64,000 nucleotides of DNA from CAYUHK01 sp964475165. Lineage in GTDB: Bacteria; Verrucomicrobiota; Kiritimatiellia; JAAZAB01. The translations under genes were made by a program, and so were the position numbers. A model generated the notes under the pieces. It saw nothing but the letters and a program-made list of their open reading frames with translations, was not told where the DNA came from and searched no databases. The number at the start of each line of letters is the position of its first letter. Positions within the stretch are counted from its first letter, which is position 1. The stretch lies in assembly GCA_964475165.1 (NCBI GenBank), contig CAYYVN010000003.1, positions 117,936 to 181,935 of the forward strand, given 5' to 3'. Shown one piece after another: positions 45,601-52,260 of the stretch.

Positions 45601-45949
45601 AGACATTCTGGCCGGGCTTGATCCATTCGCTGATGAAAATATCCTGGGTGGTGCTGGGCGCGCCTGCTTTGGCTTGGAACTCATAAACCACGAATCCGTT
45701 CAGGCGCACGACAATCGGCCCGCCGGTCTGTACGCGCAGGGCGATGCCTTCGGTGGTGGGGTTGGCCTTAAAAACCCCTCGGTAGACGCAAGGCTCCTGG
45801 GATGCTCTCTGAAAGCCATAGTGGGCACTGCCCATTTTAGGTTCGCCCCCCTCAAAATTCGGTACGATTTTATCTCCGGCCAGCGCCGCCCCGCCGCTCA
45901 ACAGAGCCGCGATCAGGGCACTCTTCAAAATATTATGACCTTGCTTCAT
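42602..45949 (-). CDS. Large secreted multidomain glycoside hydrolase (GH5/GH-A-like)
   Basis: An 1115-residue exported protein. Residues 1-24 form a signal peptide. An N-terminal beta-sandwich follows (about 30-160), then a helical region (160-345) and a second GH2-type sugar-binding jelly roll (about 370-600: PGDWEHQGF, WAWYRYTLHIP, LGCVDDYDWTYFNG). The C-terminal TIM barrel (about 740-1115) has the acid/base Glu in YDPFNEP near residue 933 and the nucleophile Glu in HLGEWGG near 1034, spaced as in clan GH-A cellulases and mannanases. The substrate is unknown, but a plant or algal polysaccharide is likely. AAGGAAC precedes the ATG. Confidence 0.82.
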   Translation of the reverse strand: MKQGHNILKSALIAALLSGGAALAGDKIVPNFEGGEPKMGSAHYGFQRASQEPCVYRGVFKANPTTEGIALRVQTGGPIVVRLNGFVVYEFQAKAGAPSTTQDIFISEWIKPGQNVLAVSGAPQGLALDGAIIDRDGSLRRLASTHHWRVKKFQAYSFLQEEPALRNAADPLEGWATVQAQVADGVHISDQELRALATPALKQARAELARNLAWRQDMLFQRGCIIDDWETFAFGDASRLSDEALDVARALQEGLRQMTDAEKSSRAIHSIADGMDALGLAVRLLDEAECLHNTASVIQSQNPQSAKIARAAADQFRTLGHKAFDDLLAGKYTAAYQTLSAARPAIESAFRAVEDSWKNVVNRLNQADANRFGWLDITHMLDNDVTHWGLRIGEVDVSWKMYLGGLWRFKLDPQNSGLKATYHDPAYNLDHLWSEILVPGDWEHQGFHDQNPDIKKSNPFPGVNDILTDGPYNGWAWYRYTLHIPQEWAGYDLELYLGCVDDYDWTYFNGQEIGHTAYDTNPKDFWQVERTYKIPQQLVKFGGINLIAVRVYDCRDKGGIMGEPEIRCPGLKDVFEKNQAGAQKVKPSTVWSSPLSIGALVTAGADPLTLWGWNERGVAGPQAIGFPAADGLTLKPLTETGVIYDAQVDGELSENWLLLWPTEESLERPLLIVLLDKPRQIAATVGEKGTSKLELTFGREKARLLLARPLREEMPLGSSVPAEAVERCRFWSQALLAYPVAFTEINARRRDDPWVLDVTDVYTYKLLSDAWNTQPIQVALLPAFFSYAVASKFPGVAWPQAAEDLGYALGKYGRLQGVKGTNQVTYQVPIDNLPAFGGTTAFAFSPADIGTGNILEVQEVALYGGNSWRPQTQVGPGAGLEHCLEAGRKYGVNILHNTSADFAGGYDKIPALYGRLAEAYKDLPFTAIAYDPFNEPAGVLAADYAPLVRDAIAAIRQHDKRHLIYIESPESFAAVTMLDKIEPLDDPLAIYSFHDYDYRLYEFWPNERASIRAVLQGWFRAFELMIERHARMHLGEWGGYEQRAEPWVYTRPHTIAQTLDMCRIFQHFHMHFHYYSNRGILRAAADGSAYQSYVQEGFRRFFARGHWNYYQQPSE

Positions 45950-46147
45950 AAAAAGTTCCTTATTGAAGTCTCATTGGCGCGCTGGCGCCTGAGCAATGAT
46001 TTTCTGGTGCTCGCAAGCACCCGGTTATGTGGTGCAACTTAGGAGGCTTTCGCATGGGCGTCAAGGTTTTATTGCCTCCAATATCCGGCCCTGGCTGATG
46101 CGGCGGTGGATCAGCAGGCCAGGGGCGCCGGCTGTTAACGGGAGGCT

Positions 46148-46996
46148 TTATGGCAGGCGTCGCTGGCGCAGCACGGGGATGCGCCGGCGGGTACTGGCCA
46201 GCGCCTGGGGGTCCAGCTGGGCCGATAAAACAGCTGTTTGCTCGGCAGCCCCGGCCAGCACCTCGCCCCAGGGCCCGATGATCAGGCTGTGGCCATAGCT
46301 GGCCAGGCCGCTGCCCGGATTCTGGCCGCACTGATTGGGGGCTGCTACGAAGGCCTGATTTTCGATTGCGCGGGCTCTCAAGAGTGTTTCCCAATGCGCC
46401 TGACCTGTTTGCTGGGTGAAATTGGAAGGGATCAAAAACAAATGCGCGCCCTGGGCCGCATAATGCCGAAATAATTCCGGGAAACGCAGGTCGTAGCAGA
46501 TGGCCAAGCCGCAGCGCCAGCCCTCTATGACAGCCAGTGTGGGGCTTGTGCCAGCCTCGTAGATCGCGCTTTCGCGGACGAGAGTGCCATCATCCAGGCT
46601 GGCCTCAAAAAGGTGCATTTTACGATAGGTGGCTGCGATAGCGCCGGTCCGATTCAAGAGCACGCTGGTATTGAAAAGGGCCGTACCGGATTTTTCCAGC
46701 ACGCTGCCGGCCAGGATCCATTCTCCGCGCTGCGCGGCCAAGGCCGCCAAGCGCCGCACCACATTGCCGGGTATGGCTTCGGCCCGCGCGCGATATTCAT
46801 CATCCTTGCCGCGCCAGGCGAAGATTTCTGGCAAGGCCAGCAGATCGCCCGGGGGCACTGGCGCCAAGAGCGCCTCCAATTGATCGAGATTGCCGGCTTG
46901 ATCGTCTCCAGCGCTGGTCTGGGCCACGGTCATCTGCAGGGGCCGCGTTGGCAGCGGGAAAAGATCAGGGCCGCTATCGAGAGGTGGCTGAGGCAT
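46148..46996 (-). CDS. Carbon-nitrogen hydrolase (nitrilase superfamily, omega-amidase/Nit-like)
   Basis: The 282-residue enzyme has the Glu-Lys-Cys triad in ALPEIFAW, YRKMHLFEA and LAICYDLRFPE, in the usual order and spacing. The pattern KMHLFE...CYDLRFPELFR resembles the Nit2/omega-amidase and deaminated-glutathione amidase group. ATG at 46996 was chosen. The frame is open back to a TTG at 47050, and a Met at 46933 is possible, so the start is uncertain. Confidence 0.85.
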   Translation of the reverse strand: MPQPPLDSGPDLFPLPTRPLQMTVAQTSAGDDQAGNLDQLEALLAPVPPGDLLALPEIFAWRGKDDEYRARAEAIPGNVVRRLAALAAQRGEWILAGSVLEKSGTALFNTSVLLNRTGAIAATYRKMHLFEASLDDGTLVRESAIYEAGTSPTLAVIEGWRCGLAICYDLRFPELFRHYAAQGAHLFLIPSNFTQQTGQAHWETLLRARAIENQAFVAAPNQCGQNPGSGLASYGHSLIIGPWGEVLAGAAEQTAVLSAQLDPQALASTRRRIPVLRQRRLP

Positions 46997-47161
46997 GGTG
47001 GTCAGGTCCCTTGCTGGGAGGTGCTTTGACCCCTGACTGGTTTCAAGCAACGGTGGCTTGCTCCCAGGCCATTAAAGCGCATAGGCCGTTCACCACTCCT
47101 GGCCCCTCTTTAAGTCTGAGTGCCCGGAATGGGAACGGCCCATCAGCATTTGTCTAAAGCC

Positions 47162-47446
47162 TTATTTCTTCAGAATAGCCAGCTTGGCATCCTTGGCCAC
47201 GCGGAACTTCAAGACGCGTTTCGCGGGGATTTGAATGGTTGCGCCGGTCATCGGATTGCGCCCCATTCGCGCTTTGCGATCCACCACCACCAGCTTGCCC
47301 AAGCCGGGGATTTTGAAGCCATGCACGGCCTCTTCATAGGCCATGGCCACCAGCGCCTCCAGCACGGCTTTACCCTGTTTCTTGCTAATCTCCGCCGCAT
47401 CGGCTATTCCAGCAATAATCTGACTCTTGGTTTTACGCGCTGCCAT
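47162..47446 (-). CDS. HU-family DNA-binding protein
   Basis: The 94-residue histone-like protein bends and packs DNA as a dimer. The beta-arm region reads GRNPMTGATIQIPAKRVLKF and the N-terminal helices KSQIIAGIADAAEISKKQ. AAGGAGAG precedes the ATG. It stands alone and is divergent from the LapA-like gene. Confidence 0.94.
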   Translation of the reverse strand: MAARKTKSQIIAGIADAAEISKKQGKAVLEALVAMAYEEAVHGFKIPGLGKLVVVDRKARMGRNPMTGATIQIPAKRVLKFRVAKDAKLAILKK

Positions 47447-47708
47447 TGTGGCTCTCCTTATTATGATGGATTTAACCGCCTTACTGAAGACGATCCCGCC
47501 TTCATTAATGACCCCTTTTTAGCATAAGCTCACCGCTAAAACAACCTTTTTATTGCGAAATATCGCGCCATCGGCCAGGCTGGCACGGCGCTCTTTTACG
47601 CTTGTAGACCCAGCCGGATTTGCCATAATGATCCCTTTGCCAGGGGGGAGCCAGGGCAGGCCGATTGGGCCAGGCCACCCATAATGGAAGCCGACCGAGG
47701 GAGGATGC
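47447..47708. other. Divergent 262-bp spacer between HU and LapA-like genes
   Basis: No gene is seen. It contains the HU ribosome site, a candidate promoter for the LapA-like gene at 47602-47629, and several AT-rich stretches. No convincing HU promoter could be picked by eye. Confidence 0.5.
47602..47629 (+). promoter_or_regulatory. Candidate promoter of the LapA-like gene
   Basis: TTGTAG (47602-47607) and CATAAT (47624-47629) are 16 bp apart. The -10 is a 5 of 6 match, the -35 weaker. Initiation near 47636 leaves a ~73-nt leader. Confidence 0.42.
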
Positions 47709-47897
47709 ATGAACAAAAAAATAATGACAGCCTTGATCTTACTGGGATTGGTGGCCTTGGTGCTGGTCTATAATGCCATCGACGCTAACCGTGTTATCTC
47801 AGTGAGCTTGCTCTTCACCACCGTGAAAGCCCTCAAATCCCTCATCTTCCTGGCCTTTATCGCGGTGGGCGTGCTCATCGGCTTATTGATTAAGTGA
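47709..47897 (+). CDS. Small LapA-domain-like inner-membrane protein
   Basis: The 62-residue protein has two hydrophobic helices (residues ~6-22 and ~43-61) around a short loop with VISVSLLFTTVKALKS, the pattern of LapA/DUF1049 domains (YciS in E. coli), which help LPS delivery with LapB. GGGAGGA precedes the ATG. No lapB lies nearby. It converges on the TonB-like gene with 4 bp between the stops. Confidence 0.72.
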   Translation: MNKKIMTALILLGLVALVLVYNAIDANRVISVSLLFTTVKALKSLIFLAFIAVGVLIGLLIK

Positions 47898-47901
47898 AGG
47901 C

Positions 47902-48702
47902 TTAGTCGGTCGCGTTGGCGGTCAGCTCAAAATCAATCGTGATTTCCTTGTAAAGCCCGCCGAACCCAGGCGGCAGTTCCGGCAGGCGCTCGACAGCTTC
48001 CACAGCGCTCAGTACGGAACGATCCATGAGCGCATTGCCGGAAGAGCGCGCCAGCGTGCGGCGCGTGATCAGGCCATCACGCTGCACCCGAATCAAGACG
48101 CGGCTCAGCAGGCCCTGTTGGCCGGCCAGGGCGCTGGGCTGTTGCCAGGCCGCATACATGCTGGTGCGGACGGCAGCGTAATACCAGCCCAGCGGATCAT
48201 AAACACCCCCGCCGCTCCCGGCGCCGGCGCCGCCTGATCCGGAACCCGGGCCGATATTTTTGACAGCCGAGCCCAGCATCCGCTGGATTTCATTCTTCGA
48301 AAGTTGCGGGGCTTCGACAGCGCGGGTTGCCCGGGTCGGCACGGTTTTTTTGACCGCCCTGGGGGCCGGCTTGGTTTTTTGCTGTAAAATCTGCAAGCCA
48401 TCAGGCGCGCGGCCGGCATCCGCGCTGGCGATTGGGCCGCCGCCCATCTCGCCGGCCGGTCCGAGGGATTGCAGATCGAAAGGCGTGAGAGACCGTGGGG
48501 CACGGGCACGTCCGGCCCACAGCGTGCTCAATAGCAGGCCACCAATGATGAGCAGATGCACGCTGAGGCTGCCCACGGCTTTGGCGGCGAGCGGATGCGT
48601 GCGCATATAGGCCAGCCAGCGGCGGCGCAGCTCAGCACCAGCTTTATTCCAGCGGAAATTCCGCCGGCCCCAAGGGAGATATCGTTGCTGGGCAGCCTGC
48701 AT
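47902..48702 (-). CDS. TonB-family C-terminal protein
   Basis: The 266-residue protein has one N-terminal membrane helix (about residues 37-57), a Pro/Ala/Lys-rich periplasmic spacer, a Gly-rich hinge (GSGSGGAGAGSGGG), and a C-terminal TonB/TolA-like domain (RVLIRVQRDGLITRRTLARSSGN). It should link inner-membrane energy to outer-membrane receptors or act in Tol-Pal-like complexes. No exbB/exbD or tolQ/R genes are in the window. ATG at 48702 was chosen over a TTG 19 codons upstream that would approach the tRNA. Confidence 0.78.
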   Translation of the reverse strand: MQAAQQRYLPWGRRNFRWNKAGAELRRRWLAYMRTHPLAAKAVGSLSVHLLIIGGLLLSTLWAGRARAPRSLTPFDLQSLGPAGEMGGGPIASADAGRAPDGLQILQQKTKPAPRAVKKTVPTRATRAVEAPQLSKNEIQRMLGSAVKNIGPGSGSGGAGAGSGGGVYDPLGWYYAAVRTSMYAAWQQPSALAGQQGLLSRVLIRVQRDGLITRRTLARSSGNALMDRSVLSAVEAVERLPELPPGFGGLYKEITIDFELTANATD

Positions 48703-48788
48703 GGTTATGGCTTTGGGTGCTTTCTGGCCGGCCCGCCTTGCCGCCGTACAGTCTACCAACAGGGTGCGGCCTTCCCAGCAAAGTTGGG

Positions 48789-48859
48789 AGGCGCGAAGCG
48801 GAATTGAACCGCTGTACCAGGTTTTGCAGACCCGTGCCTGACCACTCGGCCATCGCGCC
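48789..48859 (-). tRNA. tRNA-Cys (GCA)
   Basis: The minus strand folds as a 71-nt tRNA: acceptor GGCGCGA/TCGCGCC with discriminator U, D arm, anticodon loop TGCAAAA giving GCA, and T arm with GGTTCAATTCC. The U73 and GCA anticodon are Cys identity marks. The 3' CCA is not encoded, unlike tRNA-Asn in this window. Confidence 0.93.
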
Positions 48860-48911
48860 CTACAGGATTATTCGCCGCGGCATGCCTGCCGGCCTAGGGT
48901 TCATCTATAAC

Positions 48912-48939
48912 ATCATATAAGCTGCCACCCGAAAATCAA
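48912..48939 (-). promoter_or_regulatory. Promoter of tRNA-Cys
   Basis: On the minus strand TTGATT (48939-48934) and TATGAT (48917-48912) are 16 bp apart, about 53 bp before the mature tRNA. The -10 matches 5 of 6. Confidence 0.55.
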
Positions 48940-48964
48940 ATTGTTTTTCCGGGGGCGGCCGCCA

Positions 48965-50146
48965 TCAAACCGCGGGGATATGGCGCACCAGCCGCGCGCC
49001 GGCGGAAGGGATCACCCGCCGGATCTCGCAGGGCCGCGCAAACAGCGCATGATAGCGCGCGCTGATTTCCTGACTGAGCCTGTCCGCGTCTGCGGAGCGC
49101 GTGAGCAGGACCACGCTGCCGCCGAATCCGCCGCCGGAGAGGCGCGCGCCCAACGCCTGGGGCAGTTCCCGCGCGGCATCCACCAGGGCATCCAGTTCCC
49201 GACAGGAATTTTCGAAATTGACCCGCGAACTCTGATGCGATTGAAACATCAATTGCCCGAACCCGGCCAGATCACCGGCCAGCAGCTGTTGGCGCCCCAA
49301 GCGCACGCGTTGATTTTCTTCGATGATATGGCGCGCGCGGCGCGCCGTCACTTCATCCAGGCGCCCCGCGAATTGCTGCCACTCTTCCAGCGAGACATCT
49401 CGCAGAGCGTTAACGGGATGCTCGAGGACGGAGGCGAAAAAAGCCGTGGCCTGCTCGCATTGCGCCCGGCGCTGATTATATTCCGATTCCACCAGGGAAT
49501 GTTGTACGCCGGTATGGGCGATCAGGAAGCAGGCTTCGGCGGGCAGCGGCAGGGTGGCCACGTCCAAGGAACGAAAATCCGTATAGATCAGGGCCTGGGC
49601 CGCGCCGTATAAACTGGAGATTTGATCCAGCAATCCGCAGCGCGCGCCGCTGAATTCATTTTCGGCGGCCTGGCAGAGCTGAGCCAGTTCCAGCTTGGAA
49701 AGGCGCGTGCCATATAAGGCCTGTAAAGCCAGAGCGCTGGCCACCGTCAGCGCCGCCGAGCTGGAAAGTCCGGCGCCGCTGGGCAGATCGCCGGCCACCA
49801 CCATGCATAAGCCTTGTGTGATTTCCCGGCCGGCGTTCAGCTGACTGACCACTCCCAGGATATAATTGGCCCAGAGGGGCTTGGATAAGGGCGCGCGCAC
49901 TGGCAGCTGACAAAAGGCTTCCTCCTGGAGATCCAGGGCGTGCAGGCGACAGGTGTGCGCGGGGGCCGCCGCCGCGCTTACCAGCAGGCCGGCATCGATG
50001 GCGGCTGAGATTACCAGGCCCGCATTGTAGTCGGTATGGTTGCCGAGGATTTCCACACGCCCCGGCGCATAGGCGATGATGGGCGGTGTGCTGCCGCAGC
50101 GGCAGGTATGGGCCTGGGATATTTTTTGCAGCAGAGATGCATTCAT
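48965..50146 (-). CDS. galK: Galactokinase (GHMP kinase)
   Basis: The 393-residue GHMP kinase phosphorylates galactose at C1. Motif 1 is APGRVEILGNHTDYN, motif 2 DLPSGAGLSSSAAL and motif 3 LGARLSGGGFGGSVV. LLDQISSLYG carries the catalytic Asp. In motif 1 the usual Glu of GEHTDY, which helps bind galactose, is Asn; the same variant occurs in GalK-like proteins of other bacteria, so specificity may differ slightly. ATG at 50146 was chosen; the longer TTG start would touch the phosphomutase gene. It follows that gene by 41 bp. Confidence 0.9.
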   Translation of the reverse strand: MNASLLQKISQAHTCRCGSTPPIIAYAPGRVEILGNHTDYNAGLVISAAIDAGLLVSAAAAPAHTCRLHALDLQEEAFCQLPVRAPLSKPLWANYILGVVSQLNAGREITQGLCMVVAGDLPSGAGLSSSAALTVASALALQALYGTRLSKLELAQLCQAAENEFSGARCGLLDQISSLYGAAQALIYTDFRSLDVATLPLPAEACFLIAHTGVQHSLVESEYNQRRAQCEQATAFFASVLEHPVNALRDVSLEEWQQFAGRLDEVTARRARHIIEENQRVRLGRQQLLAGDLAGFGQLMFQSHQSSRVNFENSCRELDALVDAARELPQALGARLSGGGFGGSVVLLTRSADADRLSQEISARYHALFARPCEIRRVIPSAGARLVRHIPAV

Positions 50147-50187
50147 AGCTGAAGCGTTCCAGGGATTGGGCTGCGGCCCGGAGTGTT

Positions 50188-51507
50188 TCAAGCGCGGATG
50201 ATCTTGAGCAAGGCCGCTTGCTGTTCGGCGAGCAGCGCCGGGCTTTTGGCTTCCAGATTCAGGCGCACCAACGGCTCCGTGTTGGAGGCCCGCACATTAA
50301 ACCACCAATCAGGAAACTCCACGCTGAGCCCATCGAGTTCCAGGACTTCACCTTGTCCATATATCCTTTTCAACTCTTGCAGGACCGCGGCTGGATCGCG
50401 CACCTCGGAATTGATTTCCGGGCTCTTGGCATAGCGCTGCAAGGGCCGGATCAGTTCCGACAGCGGCTGGGCGGTACCGCTCAACAGATTGGCGATGCAC
50501 AATACGGCCATGGCCGAGCTTTCGGTGTAGTAATTATCGCGGAAATAATAATGCCCCGAGAGTTCCCCCGCAAAAATCGCTTGCGCGGCCCGCATCTGCT
50601 GCTTGATGAAGGCATGCCCCACCCGGCTGAGCTGGGGCCGGCCGCCATTTTCGAGAATGACCTCGCGCACCGCCCAACTGCTGCGCAGGTCGTAGAGGAT
50701 CGCGCCTTTTTCCTGCTGCAGGATGCTTTGGGCGATCAAGGCCGTGATCATATCCATCGGCACGATCTGGCCTTGTTCATCCACGAAGCCCGCCCGATCA
50801 GCATCGCCATCGAAGGCCACACCGAAATCATATTTACCAGAGCGCACCTTGGCCTGCAGGGCGTTCAGCGTTTCGGCTTTCAGCGGATTGGCTTCGTGAT
50901 GCGGAAAGGAACCGTCGAAAGTATCATAGAGCGCATCCATGCTGATCAGGTCGGTCAACGCCTTGGCTTCCATGATGCCCATGGCGTTGGCATGATCCAC
51001 GGCGATGCGCACCGGGCGCTGCAGCGCCGCGCGCCGGGCGACGTGTGCCTTATATTCCGCCTGGATATCATAAGAGGTCATACGCCCCGGTTGGCTGGCG
51101 GGCGGCGCGAACGCGCCCGCGCGCACGATCCGTTCGATATCCTGAATACCGGTTTCGCCGCTCAAGGGGATGGCTCCCGCGCGGCAGAGTTTGAAGCCAT
51201 TCCAGGCCGCCGCATTATGGGAGGCGGTGATCATGATGCTGGCATCGGCGCCCAGCTTGCCGTTGGCATAGTAAGACATGGGCGTGGAGCAGAGCCCCAG
51301 GCGCGTGACATTGGCGCCCTGCAGCATCAGGCCGCGGGCCAGTGCCGCAAACAAGGGTTCCGAATGCGGGCGCATATCTTGGCCCACAACCACCTGTTGG
51401 CATTGCAGGAAGGTGACGAAAGCCCGGCCGATCTGCAGAGCCAGCTCCTCGGTTAGTTCCTGGCCAAAAATGCCGCGAATATCATAAGCCTTGAAAATGC
51501 CAGCCAT
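50188..51507 (-). CDS. Phosphomannomutase/phosphoglucomutase
   Basis: The 439-residue alpha-D-phosphohexomutase begins MAGIFKAYDIRGIFGQELT. The phosphoserine loop is MITASHNAAAWNGFK, the metal loop FDGDADRAGFVD, the sugar loop AGELSGHYYF and the phosphate loop RASNTEPLVRL. It interconverts mannose-6-P/mannose-1-P and probably glucose phosphates for nucleotide sugars. It lies between the ribosomal genes and galK on the same strand. Confidence 0.93.
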   Translation of the reverse strand: MAGIFKAYDIRGIFGQELTEELALQIGRAFVTFLQCQQVVVGQDMRPHSEPLFAALARGLMLQGANVTRLGLCSTPMSYYANGKLGADASIMITASHNAAAWNGFKLCRAGAIPLSGETGIQDIERIVRAGAFAPPASQPGRMTSYDIQAEYKAHVARRAALQRPVRIAVDHANAMGIMEAKALTDLISMDALYDTFDGSFPHHEANPLKAETLNALQAKVRSGKYDFGVAFDGDADRAGFVDEQGQIVPMDMITALIAQSILQQEKGAILYDLRSSWAVREVILENGGRPQLSRVGHAFIKQQMRAAQAIFAGELSGHYYFRDNYYTESSAMAVLCIANLLSGTAQPLSELIRPLQRYAKSPEINSEVRDPAAVLQELKRIYGQGEVLELDGLSVEFPDWWFNVRASNTEPLVRLNLEAKSPALLAEQQAALLKIIRA

Positions 51508-51564
51508 AGCTTCTTGCCTCCTGCGGAATAACGGCTGTGGATAGGAAGGGAGCGGAGGGCCTGA

Positions 51565-51933
51565 TCAGTCGGCACTGGCCCCACCCGCGGCTTTGGCTTG
51601 CGCCACGATTTTCGCGAAGCCTTCCGGATCATGAATGGCGATTTCCGAGAGCATCTTCCGGTTGAGGGCCACACCAGCTTTGGTGAGGCCTTCGATGAGC
51701 CGACTGTAGCTCAGGCCATGTTGCTGACAGGCCGCCGAAAGACGGACGATCCAGAGCGCGCGATATTCGCGCTTCTTCAACTTGCGATGAATGGTCGCCA
51801 GGCGCATGGCCCGATCCACGGCTTCCGTGGCTTGACGATAAAGCTTGCTGCGCGCGCCGTAAAATCCGCGCGCTTGTTGGAGGCGCCGTTTACGACGCCT
51901 TTTAGATGCCGGTGCGTTGGTGGCTCGGGACAT
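51565..51933 (-). CDS. rplT: Ribosomal protein bL20
   Basis: The 122-residue 23S rRNA-binding assembly protein. The basic N-terminus (KRRRKRRLQQARGFYGARSKLYRQA) is followed by the globular part ALWIVRLSAACQQHGLSYSR and LNRKMLSEIAI. GAGGAGA precedes the ATG. It lies 15 bp after rpmI. infC, usually just upstream of this pair, is elsewhere (10815-11327, plus strand). Confidence 0.95.
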   Translation of the reverse strand: MSRATNAPASKRRRKRRLQQARGFYGARSKLYRQATEAVDRAMRLATIHRKLKKREYRALWIVRLSAACQQHGLSYSRLIEGLTKAGVALNRKMLSEIAIHDPEGFAKIVAQAKAAGGASAD

Positions 51934-51948
51934 GAACGGTCTCCTCTA

Positions 51949-52137
51949 TTAGAATAAATGCACCAGTCGTTTCTCTTCCGCTTTGACCAGCACGCTGCCC
52001 CGCCGCAGTTGGCGTTTGCGTTTGGCGGATTTCGTCGAGAGAATATGGCGCCGACCGGCCCCTTTATGTTTGATCTTGCCGGATGCTGTTTTGCGGAAGC
52101 GCTTGGTGATCGCTTTCTTGGTTTTCATCTTGGGCAT
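51949..52137 (-). CDS. rpmI: Ribosomal protein bL35
   Basis: The 62-residue protein begins MPKMKTKKAITKRFRKTASG and includes RRHILSTKSAKRKRQLR, standard for bL35. The ATG follows GAGGAAC; open frame upstream (25 codons) is not homologous. It is first of the rpmI-rplT pair. Confidence 0.95.
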   Translation of the reverse strand: MPKMKTKKAITKRFRKTASGKIKHKGAGRRHILSTKSAKRKRQLRRGSVLVKAEEKRLVHLF

Positions 52138-52260
52138 AGCTAGTTCCTCTCTCTCCCGGCCAGGCCCAACGAGGGCTAGCCTGAAAGAAGGCGGCATTAT
52201 TAACCAATTCACCGCTCGGCGTCCAGCATAATTTACAGTTTCAGTTTGCGCATGATCTTT

